Assembly (NCBI RefSeq): GCF_025318105.1
Contig: NZ_JAOANI010000012.1
Span: 62,001 to 126,000, forward strand
From: Venatoribacter pacificus
Lineage (GTDB): Bacteria > Pseudomonadota > Gammaproteobacteria > Pseudomonadales > Oceanobacteraceae
Direction: 5' to 3'
Length of the DNA: 64,000 nucleotides
Positions 8,696 to 16,431 of the stretch are shown here, in pieces (positions within the stretch are counted from its first letter, which is position 1; the number at the start of each line of letters is the position of its first letter). A program made the translations under genes and the position numbers. The notes below the pieces were generated by a model. The model worked only from the letters and a program-made list of their open reading frames with translations. It had not been told where the DNA came from and made no database searches.

Positions 8696-10038
8696 ATCCG
8701 TATTTCGACCCGGAACGTTATCCTACTCTGAGCGAAGACGGTGCCCGTATGCTCAAATTTCTTCGCGAACATCCACAGGCACCAATCTACCGCAACAGTA
8801 GTGGCAATAAGCTTACCTCCGAGGATCTGAACCTGCTGGCTGACTATGAGCGAAAACTGAATAACAGCAGAGTCGACTGGAATGACCGTCAACTTCCACA
8901 TTGGCTGAATACATTTGTCGATAACGTGTATCGCGACGTCCCATTTTACCGGTCGCAGGGACAAGTGCCCCAATTTAGCGGCATAACTCCAGTGACCCGA
9001 GCGGATTTCAGTCGCGATATTACCGCCTTCGTGCCTGACAGCGTCCCACTCGATCGCATGATCAATTTCCAGACCACAGGCACCAGTGGCAATCCATTAT
9101 TGTTACCATCACATCCCCGTATCGCTGCGACATATCTGTGTTTTCATCGCCGGGCACTGCGCCGGTTTGGCATCGAACTGAGCCACGGCCCTGATAACGT
9201 TGGGGTTGTGCTGGTCGGATATCAGCGTCGTTGCTTCACCTATATTTCGGTCACACCGCAACTGGGCGAATCCGGCCTGGCAAAAATCAACCTGCACACT
9301 GACGACTGGGGAAAGCCCAGTGACCGTGAAGCCTATCTCGATGCGCTGAATGCGGAGATTTACACGGGTGATCCGTTGTCTCTGAGCGCACTGAAAAATC
9401 TGCCGCTAAGCACCCGCCCCAAAGCACTCATATCTGTTGGCATGATGTTATCGGATGGACTGAGAACAGAACTTGAATCCCACTTTAACGCTCCCGTGCT
9501 CGACATTTATTCGTTAAATGAATCAGGGCCTGTAGCGGTTTTCGATCAAGCTCTTGGCGGACACCTGCTATTACAGCCCGAACTCTATGTAGAAATTCTG
9601 GATACCGAAGGTAAACCCGTCTCCCCGGGTCAACGCGGCGAAATTACACTAACCGGTGGATTTAACTTCTGCCTGCCACTTCTGCGTTATCGTACTGGCG
9701 ATTTCGCCTCACTCGCCTATTCGCCAGAAGGCCCTTTGCTTAAAGGTCTGAGCGGACGTAGTCCGGTACGCTTCCGTACGCAAGGCGGTGATTGGGTCAA
9801 CAATATCGACATCACTCACGCATTAAAATCACTGCCATTGGCTCAGTTCGGTTTGCATCAGAACGCGGACGGCTCACTCTGCTTATCACTCGCACCGGTG
9901 TCTATGCATTATGCGCCTGCCTGCCTCAGCGCATTAGCATCTGTTTTCGGCAATCAGCTCATAAACGTAAAGTCCATTGAGAAAGAAGATAAAATCATGC
10001 AGTACACAAGCAATCTGAAAGGAGGGACACTGCAATGA
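8692..10038 (+). CDS. PaaK/F390-synthetase-like adenylating enzyme
   Basis: 448 residues of the ANL adenylating superfamily, nearest in style to the phenylacetate-CoA ligase/coenzyme F390 synthetase group (COG1541). Visible motifs: P-loop-like TTGTSGNP (128-135), aromatic/acidic YSLNESGP (273-280), and YRTGD (333-337), followed by about 110 residues for the mobile C-terminal domain. Family members activate a carboxylate with ATP (acyl-AMP), then form a CoA thioester; F390 synthetase instead transfers AMP to a deazaflavin hydroxyl. The substrate here is unknown and no phenylacetate pathway gene is near. Start 8692 forms ATGA with the previous stop; an in-frame GTG lies 12 bases upstream. It ends in ATGA overlap with pnuC. 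Confidence 0.8.
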   Translation: MNPYFDPERYPTLSEDGARMLKFLREHPQAPIYRNSSGNKLTSEDLNLLADYERKLNNSRVDWNDRQLPHWLNTFVDNVYRDVPFYRSQGQVPQFSGITPVTRADFSRDITAFVPDSVPLDRMINFQTTGTSGNPLLLPSHPRIAATYLCFHRRALRRFGIELSHGPDNVGVVLVGYQRRCFTYISVTPQLGESGLAKINLHTDDWGKPSDREAYLDALNAEIYTGDPLSLSALKNLPLSTRPKALISVGMMLSDGLRTELESHFNAPVLDIYSLNESGPVAVFDQALGGHLLLQPELYVEILDTEGKPVSPGQRGEITLTGGFNFCLPLLRYRTGDFASLAYSPEGPLLKGLSGRSPVRFRTQGGDWVNNIDITHALKSLPLAQFGLHQNADGSLCLSLAPVSMHYAPACLSALASVFGNQLINVKSIEKEDKIMQYTSNLKGGTLQ

Positions 10039-10625
10039 GCGCGCTGGAAATCGCCTCTAATCTGATAACTACCATGTCTATTCTGCTGGCTGGGCGCAAC
10101 AGCGTACACACCTGGTGGACCGGCATTCTTGGTTGTGTCTTGTTCGGGTTGCTGTTCTTTCAGGCTCAGCTTTATGCCGATGTAACGCTGCAGATATTTT
10201 TTGTTGTCACCAGTGCTTATGGCTGGATGCATTGGCGACGCGGAAATAATGGTCAGGCAAAGCCGATCACCCGTGCAGGTCTGCGCCATGTTGCACTAAT
10301 TGCACCGCTCGGTCTGCTTGTTGCCTCGCTATACGCACTGATGCTCCACCGTTTCACCGACGCCTACGCACCACTTCTGGATTCACTTGTCCTGACATTC
10401 AGCGTTATTGCGCAATGCTTACTGATGCAGCGCCGCCTCGAAGCATGGTGGTTCTGGCTTCTTGTCAACACCATTGCAGTGCCCCTTTTCGCTAGCCGCG
10501 AGCTGTATCTCACGTCTTTCCTGTACGCTTGCTATTGGGTGAATGCCATCGTCGCATTCTTCTACTGGCGTTCACAGCTCACAAAAGACATAGACGCAAC
10601 AGCATCAGCCAATGTCCCAGCTTAA
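10035..10625 (+). CDS. pnuC: PnuC-family nicotinamide riboside transporter
   Basis: 196-residue inner-membrane protein with seven or so hydrophobic segments. Family features: WTGILGCVLFG, LQIFFVVTSAYGWMHW, and the late block RRLEAWWFWLLVNTIAVPLF with LYACYWVNAI. PnuC proteins are SWEET-like facilitators that import nicotinamide riboside, with trapping by downstream phosphorylation. The kinase that would do this is the very next gene. A strong Shine-Dalgarno AAAGGAGGG (10018-10026) lies inside the end of the ligase gene, so this gene may be translated more strongly than those before it. ATGA overlap upstream; 14-base overlap downstream. Confidence 0.9.
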   Translation: MSALEIASNLITTMSILLAGRNSVHTWWTGILGCVLFGLLFFQAQLYADVTLQIFFVVTSAYGWMHWRRGNNGQAKPITRAGLRHVALIAPLGLLVASLYALMLHRFTDAYAPLLDSLVLTFSVIAQCLLMQRRLEAWWFWLLVNTIAVPLFASRELYLTSFLYACYWVNAIVAFFYWRSQLTKDIDATASANVPA

Positions 10626-11730
10626 CCAGCAACGCTTTATCAACGGTCTGGTGGTCGGAAAATTCAGTCCTTTGCATTTAGGTCACGAATTTCTGATCAC
10701 TCAGGCTCAGGCAGAATGTGAAAATCTTTATCTGATTTCGTACAGTGAACCCGAGCTGCCGGGATGCAATCGCTCCCGTCGCGAATCCTGGCTGCGCCAA
10801 CGCTTCCCGAAACTGCCAATATTGGTTCTGGATCAAAGCGAATTAAAACGCGCTGCTACGAGCCAGGGCATAGACAACCCGCCGGATATCCCTGACAACG
10901 ATGCCCCTGACAACGACCACCGCTACTTCTGTGGCTGGCTATGTCAGCACTTGTTTAATACTCACATAGACGCAGTATTCACCAGTGAAGATTACGGAGA
11001 TGGATTTGCAGCCGAACTCACGAAGTACTTTCGCCAAACAGACCCTCAAGCTCCAGAAACGGTACACCGAAGTGTCGATCGCTATCGACAGAAGATTCCC
11101 GTATCCGGAACACAGCTACGCGCTGGCCCGCACAGTTTGAGGCACTTTATGGCACCTGAAGTCTACGCCGATTTTGTAGAACGAATTCTTCTGCTTGGTG
11201 GCGAGTCCACGGGTAAGACGACGTTGGCAGAAGCACTGGCTTCTGAGTTAGAGACACAATGGGCACCAGAATATGGTCGGGAGCGCTGGGATGAGCGCAA
11301 CGGCAAACTTATATTCGAAGATATGCTCCATATCGGACAAACTCAGGTCGCTCGTGAACAGGCTCTCGCACAAAAATCCAATAAATGGCTCGTATGCGAT
11401 ACCAGCCCACTCACCACAGCTCTCTATTCCCAGGTTTTGTTTGACCACGTAGATCCAGCGTTAGAAGTGCTAGCCACCCGACACTATGACCACGTATTTC
11501 TGTGTGCCGCAGATTTTGACTTTGTTCAGGATGGTACGCGGCAAGATCCGGCGTTCCGCCAACGTCAACAGGAGTGGTACGAGAAAGAGCTTAACCGGCG
11601 TGACATTGCTTACAAGGTTGTGAAAGGTAATGTTTCAGATCGTGTAGAGTATATATCTAACCAATTAGGGTTTAAGGCACCTCTGAATAATTCTGCACAG
11701 CTTCGCGTGAGTGCTGCAGAGTGCTTTTGA
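10612..11730 (+). CDS. nadR: NadR-like NMN adenylyltransferase / NR kinase, C-terminus rewritten
   Basis: 372 residues, bifunctional. N-terminal nucleotidyltransferase: GKFSPLHLGH (16-25) supplies the HxGH site, and VSGTQLR (about 164-170) replaces the ISxT/SxR motif. C-terminal kinase: P-loop GGESTGKTT (196-204), then EYGRERW and CDTSPLTT, typical of the NadR ribosylnicotinamide kinase domain. Together with PnuC this gives nicotinamide riboside to NMN to NAD+. The enterobacterial DNA-binding HTH domain is absent, so it is an enzyme rather than a repressor. Oddity: the last 18 residues (355-372) are encoded by an inserted MITE-like element at 11672, so the native C-terminus was lost. Whether the kinase domain stays functional is open; most of it is present. 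Confidence 0.88.
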   Translation: MSQLNQQRFINGLVVGKFSPLHLGHEFLITQAQAECENLYLISYSEPELPGCNRSRRESWLRQRFPKLPILVLDQSELKRAATSQGIDNPPDIPDNDAPDNDHRYFCGWLCQHLFNTHIDAVFTSEDYGDGFAAELTKYFRQTDPQAPETVHRSVDRYRQKIPVSGTQLRAGPHSLRHFMAPEVYADFVERILLLGGESTGKTTLAEALASELETQWAPEYGRERWDERNGKLIFEDMLHIGQTQVAREQALAQKSNKWLVCDTSPLTTALYSQVLFDHVDPALEVLATRHYDHVFLCAADFDFVQDGTRQDPAFRQRQQEWYEKELNRRDIAYKVVKGNVSDRVEYISNQLGFKAPLNNSAQLRVSAAECF

Positions 11731-11957
11731 CAAGGCGTCGGTTGCAGTGAATGGCGAGTCCTTTATAAAATCGACAACACCGTCAAAACGCTCTGCAGCC
11801 CACGCCCTTAGGGGCTTGCTGAAAAAAATCCAGCTCGGTGTTGTCACGTTTTGACGTAACCCATGATGCCTTCAATATAGTGCCTTCAACATAGCGTCTT
11901 GATCTGAACTTTTTCAGTAAGCCGAAGCGGGCACTGAATTATTCAGAGGTGCCTTAA
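11672..11957. mobile_element. MITE-like element with 22-bp perfect inverted repeats
   Basis: A 286-bp segment whose ends (11672-11693 and 11936-11957) are exact inverted copies of each other; the outer sequence is TTAAGGCACCTCTG. TTAA at both tips may be a target duplication or part of the repeat. No transposase fits inside, so it is a non-autonomous element or a collapsed insertion sequence. It interrupts the 3' end of the nadR-like gene. A related palindrome occurs at 48822-48850. Confidence 0.75.
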
Positions 11958-12232
11958 CAAATAGCATCGATTTTTACAGAAATTACGATTTCCGAAGTTA
12001 TATATTCCAATTACGACCTAAAATAAAGTCGATGAAAGCGCGCAAGATCATACACCAACGCCATCAACTTTTTAGGGGTGAAACTAGTGTAATGGTCAAC
12101 TGTTTCCGGCCCCACTCAGGACCAAAGCTGCCAATGTGGCAAGCCTGCAGCACGGTTTATCCGTAAGCCGGGCATCTACGGAAGTTGCTACTAGAATTAT
12201 CAGTTTTACTACCTACCCAACGGACAGCTGGT

Positions 12233-12657
12233 ATGAGCGTCCAACGAAAACTGATCATTGTTTCTGCCCTTCCGGCCCAGCTGACGCTGTTTGTGATCAT
12301 CACGAAAGCGGTCATCGACATGTTTGCCCAACGCGATAACCTGATCGACAGCCTCAGCTGCCAGATCGTCGCTATGCCAGCGGTACCGGATGAATACGCT
12401 TTGCGCACGCTCATCAGCCGCGAATTTGAGACATTTTTTTATGAAAAAGCCGAAATCGCGATTCCGGTTCTGGTTTTCGTTGCACTGACCAGCGTTAAAC
12501 GCATTACCCCCGGTCTGAATAATCTGGCTGAAGGTGTTACCCGCATCGCCGATCCCGCTACCCCGCTCTCCATCGCCTGCAGGCACGGGATATAAACGAA
12601 CTCAGCGCGCTGGGAAATGGCCTGAACCATTTTATGGATCGCATTGAAGCCACGTAG
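12233..12657 (+). pseudogene. Chemoreceptor N-terminal fragment (pseudogene)
   Basis: The reading frame from ATG 12233 (SVQRKLIIVSALPAQLT...) is clearly paralogous to the N-terminus of the intact chemoreceptor at 12880 (TVQRKLVIAAALPAILT...), with matching cytoplasmic start, first membrane segment, periplasmic part and second membrane segment. A single-base frameshift near 12570 ends that frame at 12595. Homology continues in the next frame (DINELSALGNGLNHFMDRIE) to a TAG at 12655-12657. The HAMP-distal and signalling parts are missing; the fragment ends 63 bases before the right island border. Confidence 0.85.
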
Positions 12658-12720
12658 CGGGCGTAGTCGAGCTGGCGAGACAACAGCGAAGGTACGACGC
12701 TGGTCCGAAGGACATCAGTC

Positions 12721-12753
12721 AATCCCGCCATCTCCACCATACAAATAGAGAAG
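12721..12753 (+). repeat. Right attachment repeat (attR) of the ssrA island
   Basis: Second copy of the 33-base repeat, holding the last 19 bases of the tmRNA including CCA. It has no tmRNA body, so it is a duplicated attachment core rather than a gene. It is followed directly by a terminator hairpin, as expected if the original ssrA terminator was displaced rightward by the insertion. Confidence 0.85.
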
Positions 12754-12784
12754 CCTCAACCGCAGTTTGGTTGGGGCTTTTTTA
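12751..12784 (+). terminator. Intrinsic terminator at right island border
   Basis: AAGCCTCAACC / GGTTGGGGCTT stem of 11 pairs (one G-T) with a 7-base loop and a T6 tail. Its place straight after the tmRNA 3'-end repeat suggests that it is the ancestral ssrA terminator. Confidence 0.85.
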
Positions 12785-12879
12785 TTTCTCAGAGTACGCA
12801 CAGCAACAGGCTAAAAACGCATATCTGACGTCGTTGTCTACACTTAAGGCATCTTCACTCAGAATGGATGCCACCCCTA

Positions 12880-14166
12880 ATGACCGTGCAACGTAAGCTG
12901 GTAATTGCTGCAGCTCTGCCTGCCATACTCACCATCATTCTGGTGATGGGCAAAGCCATTGCCGATATGCAGGTTCAACGCGACTACCTTATCGATCAGG
13001 TCAGCCGTTATCTGGCCAACAAGGATACAGTCCCTTCAGAGCAGGAACTGCAACGTTTTATGGCCAGCCAGTGGCAGGAAATTTTCAGCCAACAAGCCAG
13101 TGTCGCTATTCCCGTTCTGACCGCAGTGTCCATTGTGCTGATTATCTTATCGCTGCTCACCGTGCGCCGGATCACCAATGGTTTTACGCATCTGACCTCA
13201 TCGGTCGAGACTCTGTCACGGCCAGAAACCCCGTTATCCTATCGCGTGCCGTTGCAAAATATGAATGAACTGCGACCTCTGGCTGAACGCCTTAACCGAT
13301 TTATGCAGCGCGTTGATGATATGGTCGGAGGTATGGCCGACGCATCGGCAGCACTGAACCAAAGTTCATCTGTACTGAATAATAACTCCGCTGAAAATAC
13401 CCGCCATGCGCAAAGTATGTCGCGTATTATGGACGGCGTATCCAGTGCCATGAGCGAATTAATTTCTGCATCAGCCGAAATTACCCGTAATGTTCATCAG
13501 GCCCACTCTCAGGTATCTGAGGTCAACAGTACCGGCCGCGCACTCAGCAACGATATTAAGGCACTGAATAATCAGTTTGGAGAACTGGGTAATATTATTA
13601 ACAGCAGCTCTTCCGATGTCGCCGAGCTGAGCAATCAGGTCGATGGTATCTACGGCATCCTGCAAACAATCCGCGGCATTGCCGAGCAAACCAATCTGCT
13701 GGCACTGAATGCAGCCATTGAAGCGGCACGTGCCGGTGAACAAGGCCGGGGCTTTGCGGTCGTGGCCGACGAGGTACGTAATCTGGCCAGCAAAACCCAG
13801 AGCAGCACCGGTGAAATTCAGGGTCTGATTGAAAACCTGAAACAAAGTGCCAATCGCTCCATTGATGCCATGACCAACAGCACCGAGGCCAGCGCTTCGA
13901 TGGCGGCTTCTTTTGCTAAAGCCAACGATCAGATTCTGGGATTATTCGGCAGCCTGAACACCGTTAACGACCTTAACTCTGAAATTGCTGCCGCCAGTGA
14001 AGAGCAAAGCACCGTTATCAGTGGTATTAACCAACACCTGCAGGAAGCCAAAGAAATTGCGGTCTATACCCGCGAGGCCGCCCAATCTACCGGCAGCAAA
14101 TCGTCGGAACTGGCCGGTATTGCCAACAAATTAAAAACCATGATTCAGGGCTTTCGCCTGAGCTAA
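12880..14166 (+). CDS. Methyl-accepting chemotaxis protein
   Basis: 428-residue chemoreceptor. Two membrane segments (about residues 7-27 and 75-95) enclose a very short periplasmic stretch of about 45 residues, too small for a usual ligand domain, so sensing is probably intracellular or indirect. A HAMP-like region (about 97-150) precedes the signalling domain. The hairpin tip is intact: IRGIAEQTNLLALNAAIEAA and RGFAVVADEVRNLA, which bind CheA/CheW. Start 12880 is chosen by alignment with the paralogous fragment at 12233; an in-frame ATG at 12868 is possible. The gene has partial copies on both sides (12233-12657 and 15134-15525). Confidence 0.93.
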   Translation: MTVQRKLVIAAALPAILTIILVMGKAIADMQVQRDYLIDQVSRYLANKDTVPSEQELQRFMASQWQEIFSQQASVAIPVLTAVSIVLIILSLLTVRRITNGFTHLTSSVETLSRPETPLSYRVPLQNMNELRPLAERLNRFMQRVDDMVGGMADASAALNQSSSVLNNNSAENTRHAQSMSRIMDGVSSAMSELISASAEITRNVHQAHSQVSEVNSTGRALSNDIKALNNQFGELGNIINSSSSDVAELSNQVDGIYGILQTIRGIAEQTNLLALNAAIEAARAGEQGRGFAVVADEVRNLASKTQSSTGEIQGLIENLKQSANRSIDAMTNSTEASASMAASFAKANDQILGLFGSLNTVNDLNSEIAAASEEQSTVISGINQHLQEAKEIAVYTREAAQSTGSKSSELAGIANKLKTMIQGFRLS

Positions 14167-14173
14167 ATATCAG

Positions 14174-14210
14174 GCCACTGCAATACGCAGGTGATGCGCA
14201 TTGCAGTGGC
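14174..14210. terminator. Strong hairpin after chemoreceptor gene
   Basis: GCCACTGCAAT and ATTGCAGTGGC form a perfect 11-bp stem, with CGCA/TGCG stacked inside and a GGTGA loop. It starts 7 bases after the stop codon. The T-run is poor (GTTAATGTTT), so it may be a weak terminator or an RNA-stabilising hairpin. The rest of the ~295-bp gap to the next gene shows nothing else I can name. Confidence 0.6.
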
Positions 14211-14462
14211 GTTAATGTTTCCCGAAATCAGGCTATATAGCGCCCCCCCTAGGATCACCCACAGGATCACCGGCCTTAACAACCTTTCCACTGAACCTGA
14301 ATATCTATCTTTATTCACCTTCTGCCTGCACCATAAAAACCTTGACCAGAGCTGTATGAAATCCGGACAATTTCGCTCAGGGACAGAATTATTTTTATGT
14401 AATACCATCATGCATCACTATCAGAACGACAGCATGAACGATAAAACATCAGGAAAGGTATT

Positions 14463-15062
14463 ATGCGGGTTAATGATCATTCACTGCTGGCAGAGTTACT
14501 GCAGCAGCATCACTTAAATCATAACTGTCCGGATTCAGCGCAGGCAGTGTGGCAAAACTATGGAACAACAGCAGCGGTACTGATTACCGATATGAGCCGC
14601 TTCTCGGCCATTACCAAGGAAAAGGGCATTGTCTATTACCTGGCATTAATTCAGCGTATGCAGGGCATCGTTGAAGCCGTCACCCAAAAATTTAACGGTA
14701 CCCTGATCAAATACGTGGCCGACGATGCTTTTGTATTATTTGCCGACAGTGCTTCTGCACTGAATGCATTACGCGAAATACGTGAGCTATTACATCAGGA
14801 TAACCAGCAATTCCCCCATCATCACAATATCGAAATTGCCGCAGGTATCGCCTTTGGTGAATTACTTAATTTTCACGATCGTGAAATCTTCGGCGACCCG
14901 GTTAATGAAGCCAGTAAACTGGGTGAAGATACCGCAGCCGCCTGGGAAATCCTGCTGACGGAATCTGCTTATCTGAATCTGCCGGCCGAGATGCGCGAAT
15001 ATGACAAAGTCTGTGACCATAACTTCGGTGATCTGAGTATCCGCACCTATTATCTGAAGTGA
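14463..15062 (+). CDS. Class III adenylate/guanylate cyclase domain protein
   Basis: 199-residue single-domain protein. VLITDMSRFSAITKEKG carries the first metal-binding Asp, IKYVADDAFVLFAD the Lys and second Asp (the usual Gly-Asp is Ala-Asp here), and GDPVNEASKL the Asn of the GxxVNxAxR motif with Lys instead of the transition-state Arg. These changes leave catalytic activity uncertain. No sensor, HAMP or membrane part is present, so it would be cytoplasmic and regulated by partners or by dimerisation. The ribosome binding site is AGGAAAGGT at 14450-14458. Neighbouring chemoreceptor genes suggest, without proof, a signalling role. Confidence 0.8.
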   Translation: MRVNDHSLLAELLQQHHLNHNCPDSAQAVWQNYGTTAAVLITDMSRFSAITKEKGIVYYLALIQRMQGIVEAVTQKFNGTLIKYVADDAFVLFADSASALNALREIRELLHQDNQQFPHHHNIEIAAGIAFGELLNFHDREIFGDPVNEASKLGEDTAAAWEILLTESAYLNLPAEMREYDKVCDHNFGDLSIRTYYLK

Positions 15063-15078
15063 AGTTCCGGAACAGGAT

Positions 15079-15138
15079 AAAAGCAGATCAGTTTTTTGCA
15101 CGGCCTTTGAACTCACCGGTACGGGTGTCGATTTCTAC
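15079..15138 (+). repeat. Copy of the efp 3' end (direct repeat, left)
   Basis: 60 bases that match 25376-25435, the 3' end and 3' flank of efp, with two mismatches and the same orientation. The copy includes the efp stop codon and its last 17 codons on the minus strand, then joins chemoreceptor-derived sequence at the shared bases TCTAC. Confidence 0.9.
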
Positions 15139-15525
15139 GGCATCCTGCAAACAATCCGCGGCATTGCAGAACAAACCAATTTACTGGCGCTTAATGCGGT
15201 CATTGAAGCGGCACGTGCCGGTGAACAAGGCCGTGGTTTTACTGTGTTTGCTGATGAAGTACGTAATCTGGCCAGCAAAACCCAGAGCAGTACCGGAGAA
15301 ATTCAGGGGCTGATTGAAAACCTGAAACAAAGTGCCAATCGCTCTATTGATGCCATGACTAACAGCACCGAGACCAGCGCTTCGATGGCGGCTTCTTTTG
15401 CTAAAGCCAACGATCAGATTCTGGGGTTATTCAGCAGTCTGAACAGCGTCAACGATCTGAACTCAGACATTGCAGCCGCCAGCGAAGAGCGGAGTACGGT
15501 CATCAGCGGCTTTCGCCTGAACTGA
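15134..15525 (+). pseudogene. Chemoreceptor signalling-domain fragment (pseudogene)
   Basis: About 390 bases nearly identical, mostly with synonymous changes, to the signalling domain of the intact chemoreceptor (from about 13649). It lacks any start region; the N-terminal half is replaced by the efp-derived repeat. Near its end an internal deletion joins VISG directly to FRLN and a TGA at 15523-15525. Substitutions such as AAIEAA to AVIEAA and FAVVADE to FTVFADE lie in the otherwise invariant CheA-contact tip, consistent with loss of function. Confidence 0.85.
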
Positions 15526-15552
15526 CCGGCATAAAAGGTAATGCGCGCAGGG

Positions 15553-16431
15553 TTATAGCCTGCGCACATCCACCGATACACTGAGCGTCGGATTTTCCCC
15601 ACCGCCAAAAATAACGCCGCATAAGGGCGTCACATCAAAATAATCCCGTCCCCAGGCGGTAATAATGTGCTGTTCACCAGCCATGCAATTATTGGTCGGA
15701 TCAAATTCGAACCACCCTTCTCCCGGAGCAAATACGGAAATCCAGGCATGGCTGGCATCGGCACCAAGCATTTTTTCCTGTCCGGGGGGCGGCAACGTTT
15801 CGAGATAACCGGATACGTATTTGGCAGCAAATCCGAGTGCACGCAAACACCCAATCTGCAAATGGGCAAAGTCCTGGCATACGCCCTGTTTGTTCTGCAT
15901 CACCTCATCAATAGGCGTTGCGATGGTTGTCGCCTGCGGGCTGTAAGTAAATTCGCTGTAGATTTTCTGCGTTAACGCCATAACCGCCGACAGTAATGAT
16001 TTTTCCGGCTGAAAAATACCAGCCGCATAGTCACGCAACGCATCATTGGCACGAATCATTGGCGAATCCAGCATAAACTCACGCGCCATTAAAACGGCTT
16101 CATCCTGATTATTCTGCATCTGCTGCAGCGCCGCGCCGCAGGTTATGCCCAGATCCAGATTCATCACCGTATCCTGCACATTGGTTTGCACATCGGTGGT
16201 GGCAATAATACGCAGGATTTTATGCGGCTGTTGAATCTCAAAATGCTGCGCCCAGTTGCCGTAATAGTCTTCACGGCGCACGCTGAACGAAGCCGCTGGC
16301 TGAACGTCCAGCTGAGTATTAATACATTGCTGCCGCCGTGTATTACGTGGCATTAAATGCGCCAGGTTATAACAATGAGAAACCCGGCTTTGATACTGAT
16401 ACTCGGTAATATGACACACGCGGTAACGCAT
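15553..16431 (-). CDS. Transglutaminase-like protein, last gene of ATP-grasp/alpha-E operon
   Basis: 292 residues. An N-terminal beta domain (YRVCHITEYQYQSRVSHCYN) precedes a transglutaminase-like core with an intact Cys-His-Asp triad: GVCQDFAH (Cys185), ASHAWISVF (His228), FEFDPTN (Asp244). No signal peptide, so probably cytoplasmic. Family knowledge: such proteins co-occur with circularly permuted ATP-grasp and alpha-E proteins in a predicted system for peptide or amide-bond synthesis, where the transglutaminase fold may act as a peptidase or amide transferase. The start overlaps the stop of the upstream gene (TGATG), so the two are translationally coupled. Confidence 0.9.
   Translation of the reverse strand: MRYRVCHITEYQYQSRVSHCYNLAHLMPRNTRRQQCINTQLDVQPAASFSVRREDYYGNWAQHFEIQQPHKILRIIATTDVQTNVQDTVMNLDLGITCGAALQQMQNNQDEAVLMAREFMLDSPMIRANDALRDYAAGIFQPEKSLLSAVMALTQKIYSEFTYSPQATTIATPIDEVMQNKQGVCQDFAHLQIGCLRALGFAAKYVSGYLETLPPPGQEKMLGADASHAWISVFAPGEGWFEFDPTNNCMAGEQHIITAWGRDYFDVTPLCGVIFGGGENPTLSVSVDVRRL

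Noticed and set aside
10612..11730. NadR as a transcriptional repressor of the island operon
   Set aside because: The HTH domain of enterobacterial NadR is missing; only the two enzyme domains are visible.
12721..12741. Possible second tmRNA or tRNA gene
   Set aside because: Only the last 19 bases of tmRNA are present; there is no 5' partner strand or tag frame, so it is an attachment repeat.
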